From FCB group bacterium (GTDB lineage Bacteria > Fidelibacterota > Marinisomatia > Marinisomatales > JAADGP01): 44,029 bases of DNA. Positions 7,492-16,200 of this stretch are shown piece by piece; positions within the stretch are counted from its first letter, which is position 1; each line of letters starts with the position of its first letter. The stretch lies in contig JAADGP010000110.1 of NCBI GenBank assembly GCA_013152315.1, positions 1 through 44,029 on the forward strand. The letters run 5' to 3'. A program made the translations under genes and the position numbers. The notes under the pieces were generated by a model. It was given only the letters and a program-made list of their open reading frames with translations. It did no database searches and was not told where the DNA came from.

Positions 7492-9210
7492 TCACGAGAT
7501 CTTAACGGTGGTTATTTCGTTCCCGTTCATGTCCATAATGTGCGATGCGCAGGCCAAACAGGGGTCAAAGGAATGAATCGTTCGCAAGATTTCCAGGGGC
7601 ATGTTGGGATCGTCCATCGGTGTGCCTTTCAAGGCGGATTCATAGGCGCCGGAGCGTCCTTTTCCATCGCGCGGAGACGCGTTCCATGTGGAAGGGACAA
7701 CAATTTGATAATCCGCGATTTTCTGATCCTTGATATGAATCCAATGTCCCAGAGCACCCCGCGGAGCTTCGGTAAATCCGAACCCCTGACATTCACTGGG
7801 CCACCGTTCCGGATCCCACATACGATCGTTAAATGTACGCACATCCCCGGACTTTATGTTTTCCATAAGCTGATTATAGAAATGCAGCATAAAGCCGGCG
7901 GTCTGTTTGCATTCAATTCCACGTGCCGCCGTGCGTCCTAAAGTGGAGAACAACGCCTCGGGCCCAACATTCAACGTTTTCAAAACATAGTTCACCGTGT
8001 CAACAATCATCGGATCGCCTTTGGCGTATTGAATCAACACCCGGGACAAGGGGCCGACTTCCATCGGGTTGTCCTTCCAGCGCGGCGTCTTCAACCAACT
8101 GTACTTTTTATCAACGTCCAGGTATTTGTAAGGCGGCTGGGGACCCGTGTATTGCGGATTGGTCTCTCCTTCCCAGGGATGCAATCCTTTGCCATTGCCA
8201 TTGGAATAGGTGTACCAGCTATGGGCGATCTCCTCTTTAACCTGGCTCATATCCTTGGGATCAACATCGTAAATCGTATTCAAATCCTTATTTAGGATTG
8301 CTCCCCGCGGCCACAGAAATGAATTCGGATCATTTACACTTTTCTCGGGGAAATCGCCGTAGGCCAGGTAATTCCCCAAACCACCGCCATATAACCAGCC
8401 TTTATAGTAACCGGCTATGGCAATCAGGTCGGGAATATACACCTGGTCGATGAAGGTAATGGTATCATCGATAATTTTCTTAACCAGGTTCAGGCGTTCG
8501 ATATTGATTGCCCGGTCGCTGTTCAGGTTAATGGCGCTGGCCATTCCACCCACCAGGTAATTGGGATGGGGATTTTTCCCGCCAAACACCGTATGTATTT
8601 TGACAATCTCTTTCTGGAAATCAAGGGCTTCCAGGTAATGGGCCACGGCAATCAGATTGACTTCCGGTGGTAACAGATACCCTTTGTGCCCCCAATAGGC
8701 ATTGGAAAAGATTCCCAGTTGGCCGCTATCCACAAAGGCTTGCAGACGCGCCTTGAGATCTTTAAAATACCCGACGGAGGATTTTGGCCAGGGTGAAATG
8801 CTCTGCGCGATCCGGGAAGCTTCCGCCGGATCGGCGCTCAGAGCGCTGACCACATCCACCCAATCCAAGGCATGCAGATGATAGAAGTGAACCAGGTGAT
8901 CCTGGGTCTGCTGCGTGGCGTTCATCAGATTCCGGATAATCCGCGCGTTGGGAGGAACCTCAACCCCCAGTGCGTCTTCGACGCAACGGATGGAAGCCAG
9001 GGCGTGAACCGTCGTGCATACGCCGCAGATCCGCTGGGTAAAGGCCCACGCATCACGCGGGTCCCGGCCCTTTAAAATGATCTCCAGACCGCGCCACATC
9101 GTCCCGCTGCTGTACGCTTCTTTTATGGTATTATTGCCATCCAAAACGGCTTCGATCCGTAAATGACCTTCGATCCGTGAAACCGGATCGACTACAATTC
9201 GTTTTGCCAT
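7492..9210 (-). CDS. hyaB: [NiFe] hydrogenase large subunit (HyaB, group 1)
   Basis: The catalytic subunit, which oxidises H2 at a Ni-Fe(CN)2CO centre. The 572-residue precursor has both Ni-binding cysteine pairs: RICGVC near residue 60 and DPCLAC near the end. The maturation site is DPCLACASH followed by the 15-residue tail IMDMNGNEITTVKIS, which the HyaD-type protease would remove after the histidine. It lacks its own export signal, as expected for co-export with the Tat-targeted small subunit. A GGAGG ribosome site precedes the ATG, and the gene starts 3 bp after the hyaA stop. Length and N-terminus (VDPVSRIEGHLRIE) are typical of group 1 uptake enzymes. Confidence 0.98.
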   Translation of the reverse strand: MAKRIVVDPVSRIEGHLRIEAVLDGNNTIKEAYSSGTMWRGLEIILKGRDPRDAWAFTQRICGVCTTVHALASIRCVEDALGVEVPPNARIIRNLMNATQQTQDHLVHFYHLHALDWVDVVSALSADPAEASRIAQSISPWPKSSVGYFKDLKARLQAFVDSGQLGIFSNAYWGHKGYLLPPEVNLIAVAHYLEALDFQKEIVKIHTVFGGKNPHPNYLVGGMASAINLNSDRAINIERLNLVKKIIDDTITFIDQVYIPDLIAIAGYYKGWLYGGGLGNYLAYGDFPEKSVNDPNSFLWPRGAILNKDLNTIYDVDPKDMSQVKEEIAHSWYTYSNGNGKGLHPWEGETNPQYTGPQPPYKYLDVDKKYSWLKTPRWKDNPMEVGPLSRVLIQYAKGDPMIVDTVNYVLKTLNVGPEALFSTLGRTAARGIECKQTAGFMLHFYNQLMENIKSGDVRTFNDRMWDPERWPSECQGFGFTEAPRGALGHWIHIKDQKIADYQIVVPSTWNASPRDGKGRSGAYESALKGTPMDDPNMPLEILRTIHSFDPCLACASHIMDMNGNEITTVKIS

Positions 9211-9213
9211 GAT

Positions 9214-10305
9214 TTAATCCTCCTCGGTTTCAACGGTTTTGGATTCTGACGTACCTTTCTTAATGGCCGTACCAATGGCATGAGCCGCCATCCCGGCCGC
9301 CGCGGCACCTACTGCGACTACGCCGATTTTATCGGCATTGCTGTTGACGCCAACGAAGGATACGTCGGCTCTCCGCGTATAAAACGGTCCGTTATCCCAG
9401 AAATCAGGTTCCGAGCAACCAAGACACGGGTGTCCGGATCCGATCGGGAAACTGACTCCTTCATTCCATTTAATCGAGGAACAGGCATTATAGGTGGTGG
9501 GGCCTTTACAACCCATTTTGTACAAACACCATCCCTTGCGCGCACCATCGTCATCAAAACTTTCCACGAACATTCCCGCATCAAAATAGGGGCGGCGTTC
9601 GCATTTATCATGAATCCGTACCCCGTAAAACGTCTTGGGGCGTTTCAACCGATCGAGGTCGGGCAATTTGCCAAACGTTAGGAAGTGGGTAATTACGCCG
9701 GTCATGACTTCGGCAATAGGCGGGCAACCCGGAACGTTGACGACGGGTTTGTTTTTAATAATCTTATGTACCGGTGTAGCGCCGGTGGGATTCGGTCTGG
9801 CGCTTTGGACGCATCCGAAGGAAGCACAGGAACCCCAGGCAATTACGGCCATCGCGTCCGCGGCCGTTTCTTTCAACACATCCAGGAAGGATTCACCGTT
9901 TATCGTGCAATAAACGCCGTTGTCTTTCAGGGGTACATTCCCTTCCACAGCCAGGATGAATTTTCCCTTGTATTCCTTCATTATCTTTTTTCGAATTTCC
10001 TCCAACTGAAATCCGGCGGCGGCGCTGAGCGTGTCGTCATAATCAAGCGATATCATGTTTAATACGATATCCGCTACTATGGGATGGGAAGAACGAATAA
10101 ACGATTCACTGCAACAGGTGCACTCCAAACCGTGCAACCAGATTACCGGAATACGAGGTTTTTTCTCCATGGCGCTAACAATCCGCGGAACCATCGTCGG
10201 AGCCAACCCCAGATACACCGACATCAGGCTACAGAATTTCAGAAAATCACGCCGTTTCACTCCCCTGGCTTCAAAAACCTCAGCGAAGGTTTCTTTCTTT
10301 TCCAC
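9214..10305 (-). CDS. hyaA: [NiFe] hydrogenase small subunit (HyaA), Tat-exported, oxygen-tolerant type
   Basis: The electron-transfer subunit, with proximal, medial and distal Fe-S clusters. I place the start at the GTG at 10305, which has a GGAGGGG ribosome site 5 bases upstream and gives a 363-residue precursor. The twin-arginine signal is KRRDFLKF at residues 17-24, then a hydrophobic stretch. The proximal-cluster region has C62-T-C64-C65 and GSC160ASFGC165, so both supernumerary cysteines of the six-cysteine [4Fe-3S] cluster of group 1d enzymes are present (standard enzymes have Gly at 64 and 165). Distal and medial ligands occur in [22 protein letters not shown] and HPCLGCSEP. The C-terminus has one Gly/Ala-rich membrane helix ([20 protein letters not shown]) that anchors it to HyaC. 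It starts 23 bp after the marR stop and shares that gene's promoter. Confidence 0.97.
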   Translation of the reverse strand: MEKKETFAEVFEARGVKRRDFLKFCSLMSVYLGLAPTMVPRIVSAMEKKPRIPVIWLHGLECTCCSESFIRSSHPIVADIVLNMISLDYDDTLSAAAGFQLEEIRKKIMKEYKGKFILAVEGNVPLKDNGVYCTINGESFLDVLKETAADAMAVIAWGSCASFGCVQSARPNPTGATPVHKIIKNKPVVNVPGCPPIAEVMTGVITHFLTFGKLPDLDRLKRPKTFYGVRIHDKCERRPYFDAGMFVESFDDDGARKGWCLYKMGCKGPTTYNACSSIKWNEGVSFPIGSGHPCLGCSEPDFWDNGPFYTRRADVSFVGVNSNADKIGVVAVGAAAAGMAAHAIGTAIKKGTSESKTVETEED

Positions 10306-10328
10306 AATTCCCCTCCTATTTTGATTGG

Positions 10329-10895
10329 TTAAGTCTGCTTGACAGAACCCACACCCCTTAGTATATGGAGATAACAATGCCCGCTATGAGCACTGATTGT
10401 GCATTCCTGGTCATAGGCTCCGTTACATTGCAGACAGATCAGGTCTATGTTTTCCTCTTGTTCGAGAGAATAGCGAATATATTTTTCCAATAATCGGTGA
10501 AATGTTTTTAACTCTTCGTCGGAAAAATTGGCCATGATGGCTTCCTGGGTACTTTGCCGCTGAGCCTGATAGGTCTCCGCGATGGCCCTGCCTTCCGGTA
10601 ATAAGGAGACAATAGTGGAACGTCGGTCAGTAACAATCCCGGCGCGTTTTACCAGGTTGTTCCGCACCAATTTCTCAATATTCTTGCTGGCCGCCGCCCG
10701 GCTGACGGCGGAAATGTTTGCCAGGTCGCTGACGCTTCGCGGCCCGGTGTTAAACAGGACTTTTAATATCGTAAACTGGGTACGCGATAACGGCTTATCA
10801 GAAATTTTTTCCAGGTAATTGCGTTCATGAACTTCATAAAATATTTTCGCGAGGATTCGAATGTTTTCGGCGATTCTATTTGTTATGGGGACGAT
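10329..10895 (-). CDS. MarR-family regulator with four-cysteine C-terminal tail, first gene of the hydrogenase operon
   Basis: A winged-helix repressor-type protein. The open frame runs from the stop at 10914-10916 to 10329 and encodes [16 protein letters not shown], the recognition-helix region [20 protein letters not shown], and the wing [19 protein letters not shown], followed by a long dimerisation helix. The tail has Cys at about 154, 157, 165 and 174 (C-x2-C-x7-C-x8-C, with two nearby His), suited to binding a metal or Fe-S cluster. No ATG, GTG or TTG occurs in frame before the helix-turn-helix. The first canonical one (TTG, ~10670) would delete it. The best-placed candidate is ATC at 10893-10895, six bases after a GAGG. 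ATA 10884-10886 is another. It lies directly upstream of hyaA and under its own palindrome, so autoregulation of the operon is likely. Confidence 0.8.
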   Translation of the reverse strand: MVPITNRIAENIRILAKIFYEVHERNYLEKISDKPLSRTQFTILKVLFNTGPRSVSDLANISAVSRAAASKNIEKLVRNNLVKRAGIVTDRRSTIVSLLPEGRAIAETYQAQRQSTQEAIMANFSDEELKTFHRLLEKYIRYSLEQEENIDLICLQCNGAYDQECTISAHSGHCYLHILRGVGSVKQT

Positions 10896-10930
10896 ACTTA
10901 ACCTCGTTAATAATTAACAAGGTTAAGTAT
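10894..10930. promoter_or_regulatory. 37-bp operator-like palindrome over the hydrogenase operon promoter
   Basis: The left arm ATACTTAACCTCGTTAAT (10894-10911) mirrors the right arm ATTAACAAGGTTAAGTAT (10913-10930) around base 10912. Of 18 pairs only one (10905 with 10919) fails. Each half contains TTAACC and GTTAA elements typical in style of MarR sites, where two dimers or one extended dimer bind. It covers the -10 box and the presumed transcription start of the marR-hya operon and ends at the marR start region, so binding would block transcription. Its RNA could also fold and mask the GAGG ribosome site. Confidence 0.75.
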
Positions 10931-10954
10931 ACGATCGGGCGGCCTTAATTGCAA
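10926..10954 (-). promoter_or_regulatory. Sigma-70-like promoter of the marR-hydrogenase operon
   Basis: Read on the - strand: -35 box TTGCAA (10949-10954), a 17-bp spacer and -10 box TATACT (10926-10931). The start of transcription would fall near 10919, giving a leader of about 25 bases before the marR start. The -10 box lies inside the 37-bp palindrome. Confidence 0.6.
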
Positions 10955-11599
10955 CTGATTTTTCCGCAACGGACCGCCACAAATCGTTGGTTCCATTATG
11001 AAATAACGGCAAAATATCGAATCAATGACTTGTTCCATTAACTTCTTCCGTCGATCTTATATTGAATTCCGGACGCAATGTTTTATACCTGTTATTTGAA
11101 TCCGTAACGCTAGGAATACTTGAAATCAGGGGGATGTGTTGTGCCCTGATCCTGTCGGTATTTCCATTTAAACCGGGACACGGAATAGAGGTGCGGAGCA
11201 ATAATCACGTTTTACGCTTCAAATAATCACTTATCATATTTCTCCGACAGTCGCTGCGCTCCGACACGCATCCCATTTCACGAATACTATGGGACCTCCC
11301 GTCGACGGGATAACAAGAGGAAGAATATAATTTTAGGTTCCCAAAAAAAGCGTTGCTTTGCTGCTTTTTTGCCCACAAATTTTCCCCTAATTATGGATAC
11401 AAAATTCCACATCATTACAACTGACTTCTTATTTTTATGCAATCGTTGGTTGTGGCCCGAACGGGCCTAATGTTTTTATCATCCGTGTCCAAGGGCACAA
11501 TCAATAAAATTATCCTGGCAAAGTCCAAAACAAAATCACCTTAAGTTTTTATAACCGGTCCGGTTATTGAAACTACGAAAAATGAAAGGGAAAATTCCG
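10955..11599. other. Intergenic stretch between the hydrogenase operon and trpB2
   Basis: About 645 bp with no convincing gene. It holds several inverted repeats: TCCCGTCGACGGGA, a perfect 14-bp palindrome at 11297-11310; the arms TCCCAT and ATGGGA just before it; and GGCCCGAACGGGCC at 11454-11467, followed by TAATGTTTTTATC, which could be a small terminator. AGTCGCTGCGCTCC (11249-11262) recurs in reverse at 24787-24800. The trpB2 promoter must lie near the right end, but I see no clear -35/-10 pair. Confidence 0.5.
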
Positions 11600-12970
11600 A
11601 TGAAGCGAACCAAAATATTGCTGAATGAATCAGAAATGCCGAAACAATGGTATAACATGGCAGCGGATTTACCAAGCCCTCCCCCACCGCCACTGAATCC
11701 GGGGACGCGCCAACCGCTCGGTCCCGAAGACTTATCGCCCCTCTTCCCCATGTCCCTGATCCTACAGGAAGTCAGTCAGGAACGGTTTATCGACATCCCG
11801 GAACCGGTTCTGGAAGCCTTGACTCTGTGGCGTCCAACGCCGTTGATCCGGGCCCATCGACTGGAAAAGGCATTAGGCACACCAGCTAAAATCTACTATA
11901 AATACGAAGGGGTCAGCCCCACGGGAAGTCACAAACCAAACACGGCCGTGGCCCAGGCTTATTACAATAAACAAGATGGTGTTAAACGCCTTTCCACGGA
12001 AACCGGTGCGGGCCAATGGGGCAGTTCCCTGGCCTTTGCCGCAGCTCTGTTCGGACTGGAATGTAAGGTTTACATGGTCAGGATCAGTTTCGAACAAAAA
12101 CCTTATCGAAAAGCGCTCATGGAAAGTTATGGCGCTCAAATCGTGGCCAGCCCCAGTCCCGACACCCAGTCAGGGCGTGCGATTCTGGCGGAAATTCCCG
12201 ATACTCCGGGAAGCCTGGGGATCGCGATATCCGAAGCCGTGGAAGATGCGGCTACCCGTGAGGACACAAAATATTCCCTCGGGAGCGTACTGAATCATGT
12301 TCTTTTGCATCAAACAATTATCGGCCAGGAAGCAATCAAACAACTGGAAATGGCCGGTGATTATCCGGACAAAGTCATCGGATGTGTCGGCGGGGGATCC
12401 AATTTCGCCGGCATTGCCTTTCCCTTCATGAGAGATAAAATCAACGGGAGACAAATCGATTTCATCGCCACGGAACCGGCTTCCTGCCCAACCCTCACCA
12501 AAGGGGAATACCGTTATGATTTCGGTGACACGGCACAGCTCACACCATTGATGCCCATGTACACGCTCGGACACAGCTTTGTTCCGCCGGCCATCCATGC
12601 CGGTGGTCTCCGTTATCACGGTGACGCGCCATTATTGTGCCACCTGGTAAAAGAAGGACTTATCGGCGCCGAAGCGTACACCCAGGTTGATGTTTTTGAA
12701 TCAGCTATTATTTTTGCCAGAAACGAAGGCATCATTCCCGCGCCGGAATCCAACCATGCCGTTCACGGCGCCATCAAGCACGCTCTCCAGGCAAAAGAAG
12801 AAGGCAAAGAAACAACCATCCTCTTTAACCTGTCCGGACATGGATTCTTTGATATGTCCGCTTATTCAAATTACCTGGCCGGCAACCTGATTGATCACGC
12901 CATGACCAACGAGGAGGTACGGGAGAACCTGGAAAAGTTAGCCGGATTACCGCTCAGCTTTCCGGGTTAA
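11600..12970 (+). CDS. trpB: Tryptophan synthase beta chain, TrpB2 type
   Basis: A PLP enzyme that joins indole (or indole derivatives) and serine to give tryptophan. TrpB2 forms act without a tightly bound TrpA and often serve as stand-alone enzymes. The family-specific long N-terminus with a proline-rich segment ([13 protein letters not shown]) is present. The PLP lysine is in [14 protein letters not shown], the serine-binding loop is [10 protein letters not shown], and the phosphate loop is [10 protein letters not shown]. The late [10 protein letters not shown] is also typical. The ATG at 11600 follows an AAAGGGA ribosome-site-like run and gives 456 residues. A TTG at 11567 and an ATG at 11582 are less likely starts. 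No trpA or other trp gene is adjacent, and a terminator hairpin follows, so it is a single-gene unit. Confidence 0.95.
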   Translation: MKRTKILLNESEMPKQWYNMAADLPSPPPPPLNPGTRQPLGPEDLSPLFPMSLILQEVSQERFIDIPEPVLEALTLWRPTPLIRAHRLEKALGTPAKIYYKYEGVSPTGSHKPNTAVAQAYYNKQDGVKRLSTETGAGQWGSSLAFAAALFGLECKVYMVRISFEQKPYRKALMESYGAQIVASPSPDTQSGRAILAEIPDTPGSLGIAISEAVEDAATREDTKYSLGSVLNHVLLHQTIIGQEAIKQLEMAGDYPDKVIGCVGGGSNFAGIAFPFMRDKINGRQIDFIATEPASCPTLTKGEYRYDFGDTAQLTPLMPMYTLGHSFVPPAIHAGGLRYHGDAPLLCHLVKEGLIGAEAYTQVDVFESAIIFARNEGIIPAPESNHAVHGAIKHALQAKEEGKETTILFNLSGHGFFDMSAYSNYLAGNLIDHAMTNEEVRENLEKLAGLPLSFPG

Positions 12971-12995
12971 ACACACCCCCGAACGACAAATAACA

Positions 12996-13046
12996 GCTCA
13001 ATCCGCCCGTTAATCGATGACCTGACGGTCGGATTGAGCACCTTTT
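12996..13046 (+). terminator. Terminator hairpin after trpB2
   Basis: The perfect 10-bp arms GCTCAATCCG (12996-13005) and CGGATTGAGC (13030-13039) are followed by ACCTTTT. The loop contains a further CCGT/ACGG pairing. It begins 26 bp after the trpB2 stop. Confidence 0.65.
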
Positions 13047-13172
13047 CGTACATCACACTATCCGACCATAACAACGGTTACAAGCTCGGAATTAAGTCCC
13101 ACTTTTGCACACCTTCCGGCAAGACGTTTATTGAGAGCAGGTTTCCGTTCTTTTTATCCAACCCACCCAAAT

Positions 13173-13196
13173 AACAGTCAGGAGAGGGCTGTTTTT
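13173..13196 (+). terminator. Small terminator-like hairpin just before the fusion gene
   Basis: The arms AACAGTC (13173-13179) and GGCTGTT (13187-13193), with a 7-base loop and one G-T pair, run into a T-stretch (TTTTT overall) followed by ACTCCCTTTT. It ends about 28 bp before the ATG of the 1538-residue gene, so it could be a second trpB2 terminator or an attenuator for the downstream gene. Confidence 0.4.
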
Positions 13197-13223
13197 ACTC
13201 CCTTTTAGTCCTAAATTTGCTCG

Positions 13224-16200
13224 ATGTCAATTCCTCTGAATAAAACGGTTGCACAGCTTCTGGACCGCGCCAAACGGTCGACGATTAATCCGCGTGAACT
13301 CCTCGAAGTCGCACAACGGTTACAAAACAACGATGTGCCTTCGGCCGTGATTCACGAATTCCTGAAATTGGGCCATTATCCCACCGTGAATTCAAGTTTT
13401 TACCGCTCCGAACTGGGGCGGGAATGGTTTTCGGTCCTGGTGGAACTGATCAAATCGTCCGGTTACCACGTCGGATATTTAATGCGACAGAGGGCCCGGC
13501 AATACGCTGATAAACCATTATTTCAGTTAATACGGGGGAAGCAGGTAAAATCCTGTTCTTATCAGGAGAGTTGGAAGCGAATCAAACAAATCGGTTGCTC
13601 CATTTTATGTTTTACGGAGAAAACCAAAACCCCGGTAATCGGTATTTACACTCCCAATTCCCTTGAGGGAGCACTGGTGGATTTAGCCTGCTTGTCCTTT
13701 AATTTCCGGGTGGTTCCGATCCCGGCCAATGTATCGGAAAATCACCTGATCTACATTCTACATCATGCCGGAATTACCCATTTATTCCTGGGAGGAACAA
13801 CACCCTGCTCAATTTTTCAACAAATACCAAAACAGTCGTTACAACTATCGGTAATTCAACTTTCCGACACCGATAACATTGATTATCCCACCGTATCATG
13901 GAATTCATTTATCGCCCAGGGAACCGGTATTTCCGACAAGGTGTTACTCGAGCGCCTTTCCTCCGTCGGGATGGATGAACTTGCTTCTGTTATGTACACT
14001 TCAGGAACCACGGCCGATCCGAAAGGAATTATTTTTACGCAGACCAATATTATTTCCAAACGATTCGCGCGCGGTCTGGCCTTGCCCGAATTTTCTTCCG
14101 CTGAGGTTTTTTTGTCCTATTTACCCTTATACCACACCTTCGGCCGTTTTCTCGAATTATTGGGATCAATATTCTGGGGAGCAACCTACACTTTCGCGGA
14201 ATCCCCGGCCTTTAAAACCCTGTTAAAAGATTTTTTATTGGTAAAACCCACCGTGTTCATCAGCATCCCCAAGCGGTGGATTCAATTAACGGAATTTTTA
14301 GGTTCGCAAATCGACATTGAAGAAGCGCCAACCGAAAAGATCACGGATAAACTAATGCAGATTACGGGGGGACGATTGAAATGGGGTTTGTCCGCGGCGG
14401 GGTATTTGGATCCGGATATATTTATTTTTTTCCGGAAACACGGCATTAACCTGTTAAGCGGTTATGGAATGACCGAAGCTACCGGTGGAATTACGATGAC
14501 TCCTCCCGATGACTACCAGCGCGATTCGGTAGGAAAACCCTTACCGGGTGTGGATGTAAAACTGGCGGAGGATGGCGAATTACTCTTGCGTGGTCCGTAC
14601 ATATCCCCCGGCTATTTTCAGGATACCGAACCGGCTAATCGCACTGACGGCTGGTTTCATACCGGGGATATTTTCCGGGAAAAACGGGGACATTATTACA
14701 TCGTCGACCGGAAAAAGGAAATCTACAAAAACAGTCGGGGACAAACCATCTCACCCCAAAGAATTGAGAATATGTTCCAGGATTTTGAAGCGATAAAATC
14801 GGTGTTTTTAGTGGGGGACGGTCGGGAATACAATACCTTGCTAATTTATCCCGATTTCAAAAACACGCCGGTCGAATTTAAAAAAGGCAACGAACAAGCA
14901 ATCCGGGATTATTTCAGCTCATTGGTTCAATCCGTGAATAGTTTCCTGGCACCGTATGAACGAATCGTCAATTTCGCTTTGATTCAACGGGATTTTTCAA
15001 CCGAATACGGAGAATTAACACCCAAGAAAACTTACAAACGAAAAGTAATCCTGAAAAATTTTGCGTCCATAATCGAACCGATGTACGCCAAAGACTACAT
15101 CAGCCTGGTTTATAACGATTATGAAATCCAGTTGCCGAATTGGTTTCTCAGGGAAAAAGGAATCATAAGATCGGATATTACCTGGGATGGACGCGAAATA
15201 CGAATCCGCAATCATCCCGATAAACTACCTTTGCACTGGAACGGGGAAACGGTGCTCGTGGGAGATTATCGCTATTCCTGTCCACAGGGCGCATTGGATA
15301 TCCAGGCGTTGTTAATGTCTCCGGAACTGTGGCTTGGGAACCAGACACTGGTAGAATTTATCGGCGATCCTATTTTCAGAATTATCGAATTCGAACCGCC
15401 GACGAAAATAACGTTAGAAGAACGACAACTTATTTTTAACCCCGATTCTTCCGGTCGGGAACTGAACAATATTTTAAAAAACAGTATTCGTGATCAAAAG
15501 CCCACCCTCTCCAGTTTGCATACCGCGGCTAAATTATTGCAATGCGGCGAGCGTTATGAACTCCTGACGGCAATCAATCATTTGCACCAGGCTATTAACC
15601 AACACCCCAACGATATTGCCCGTGTCGGATTAGCATTACTGCGCCGTATGCAATATCACCCCACCTTAAGAATGAGACTGAAAACCCTGGAATTGATGTT
15701 GCCCCTTCTTCCGGGAGACCAATTCATCACCCACCTGCTGGAAATTTATTCCTTTGCCGTGCAGACGAGATCGGTTGAAATGTTGGCGCTGGAAGAACAG
15801 GCCCTACGGGAATCACACTTCAGGGCTCTCCTGTCGTACCTCGGCTATTTACGGCAAGAGCCGGACCTGATTACGAGCGAACAAATCGGGCTCATCGAGT
15901 GGTTATTGGACCTTGTTTCCGATTATGGAAAGGTGCATCCTTCCAGTTACGTTTGGAGTCGTGCGGAGTTAATCTGGTGGCAGATGTCGCCGGTTCCCGA
16001 ACCACTCCTTTCGGCTTCCGAAAAAGCGTATCATAATCTTGTCGATGGTTTTCGCAAATGGCTGGGACCCGTGTCCAAGTTGGCCATAGACAGGGAAACC
16101 GGGGAGGAATATGATTGGGCGGACGTGATAGAATTCGACGAGGGCATTGACCGGGAACTCCAGGACCGATTGCTGACGGCCTTATCCAATACTCCCTTGA

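Noticed and set aside
10329-10670. Short 113-residue version of the MarR protein starting at TTG 10670
   Set aside because: It would begin in the middle of the winged-helix domain; the upstream in-frame sequence clearly encodes the missing helices.
11183-11206. AGAGGTGCGGAGCAATAA, reminiscent of the lysine riboswitch opening
   Set aside because: The downstream conserved elements of the L-box are not found, and the next gene is trpB2, not a lysine gene.
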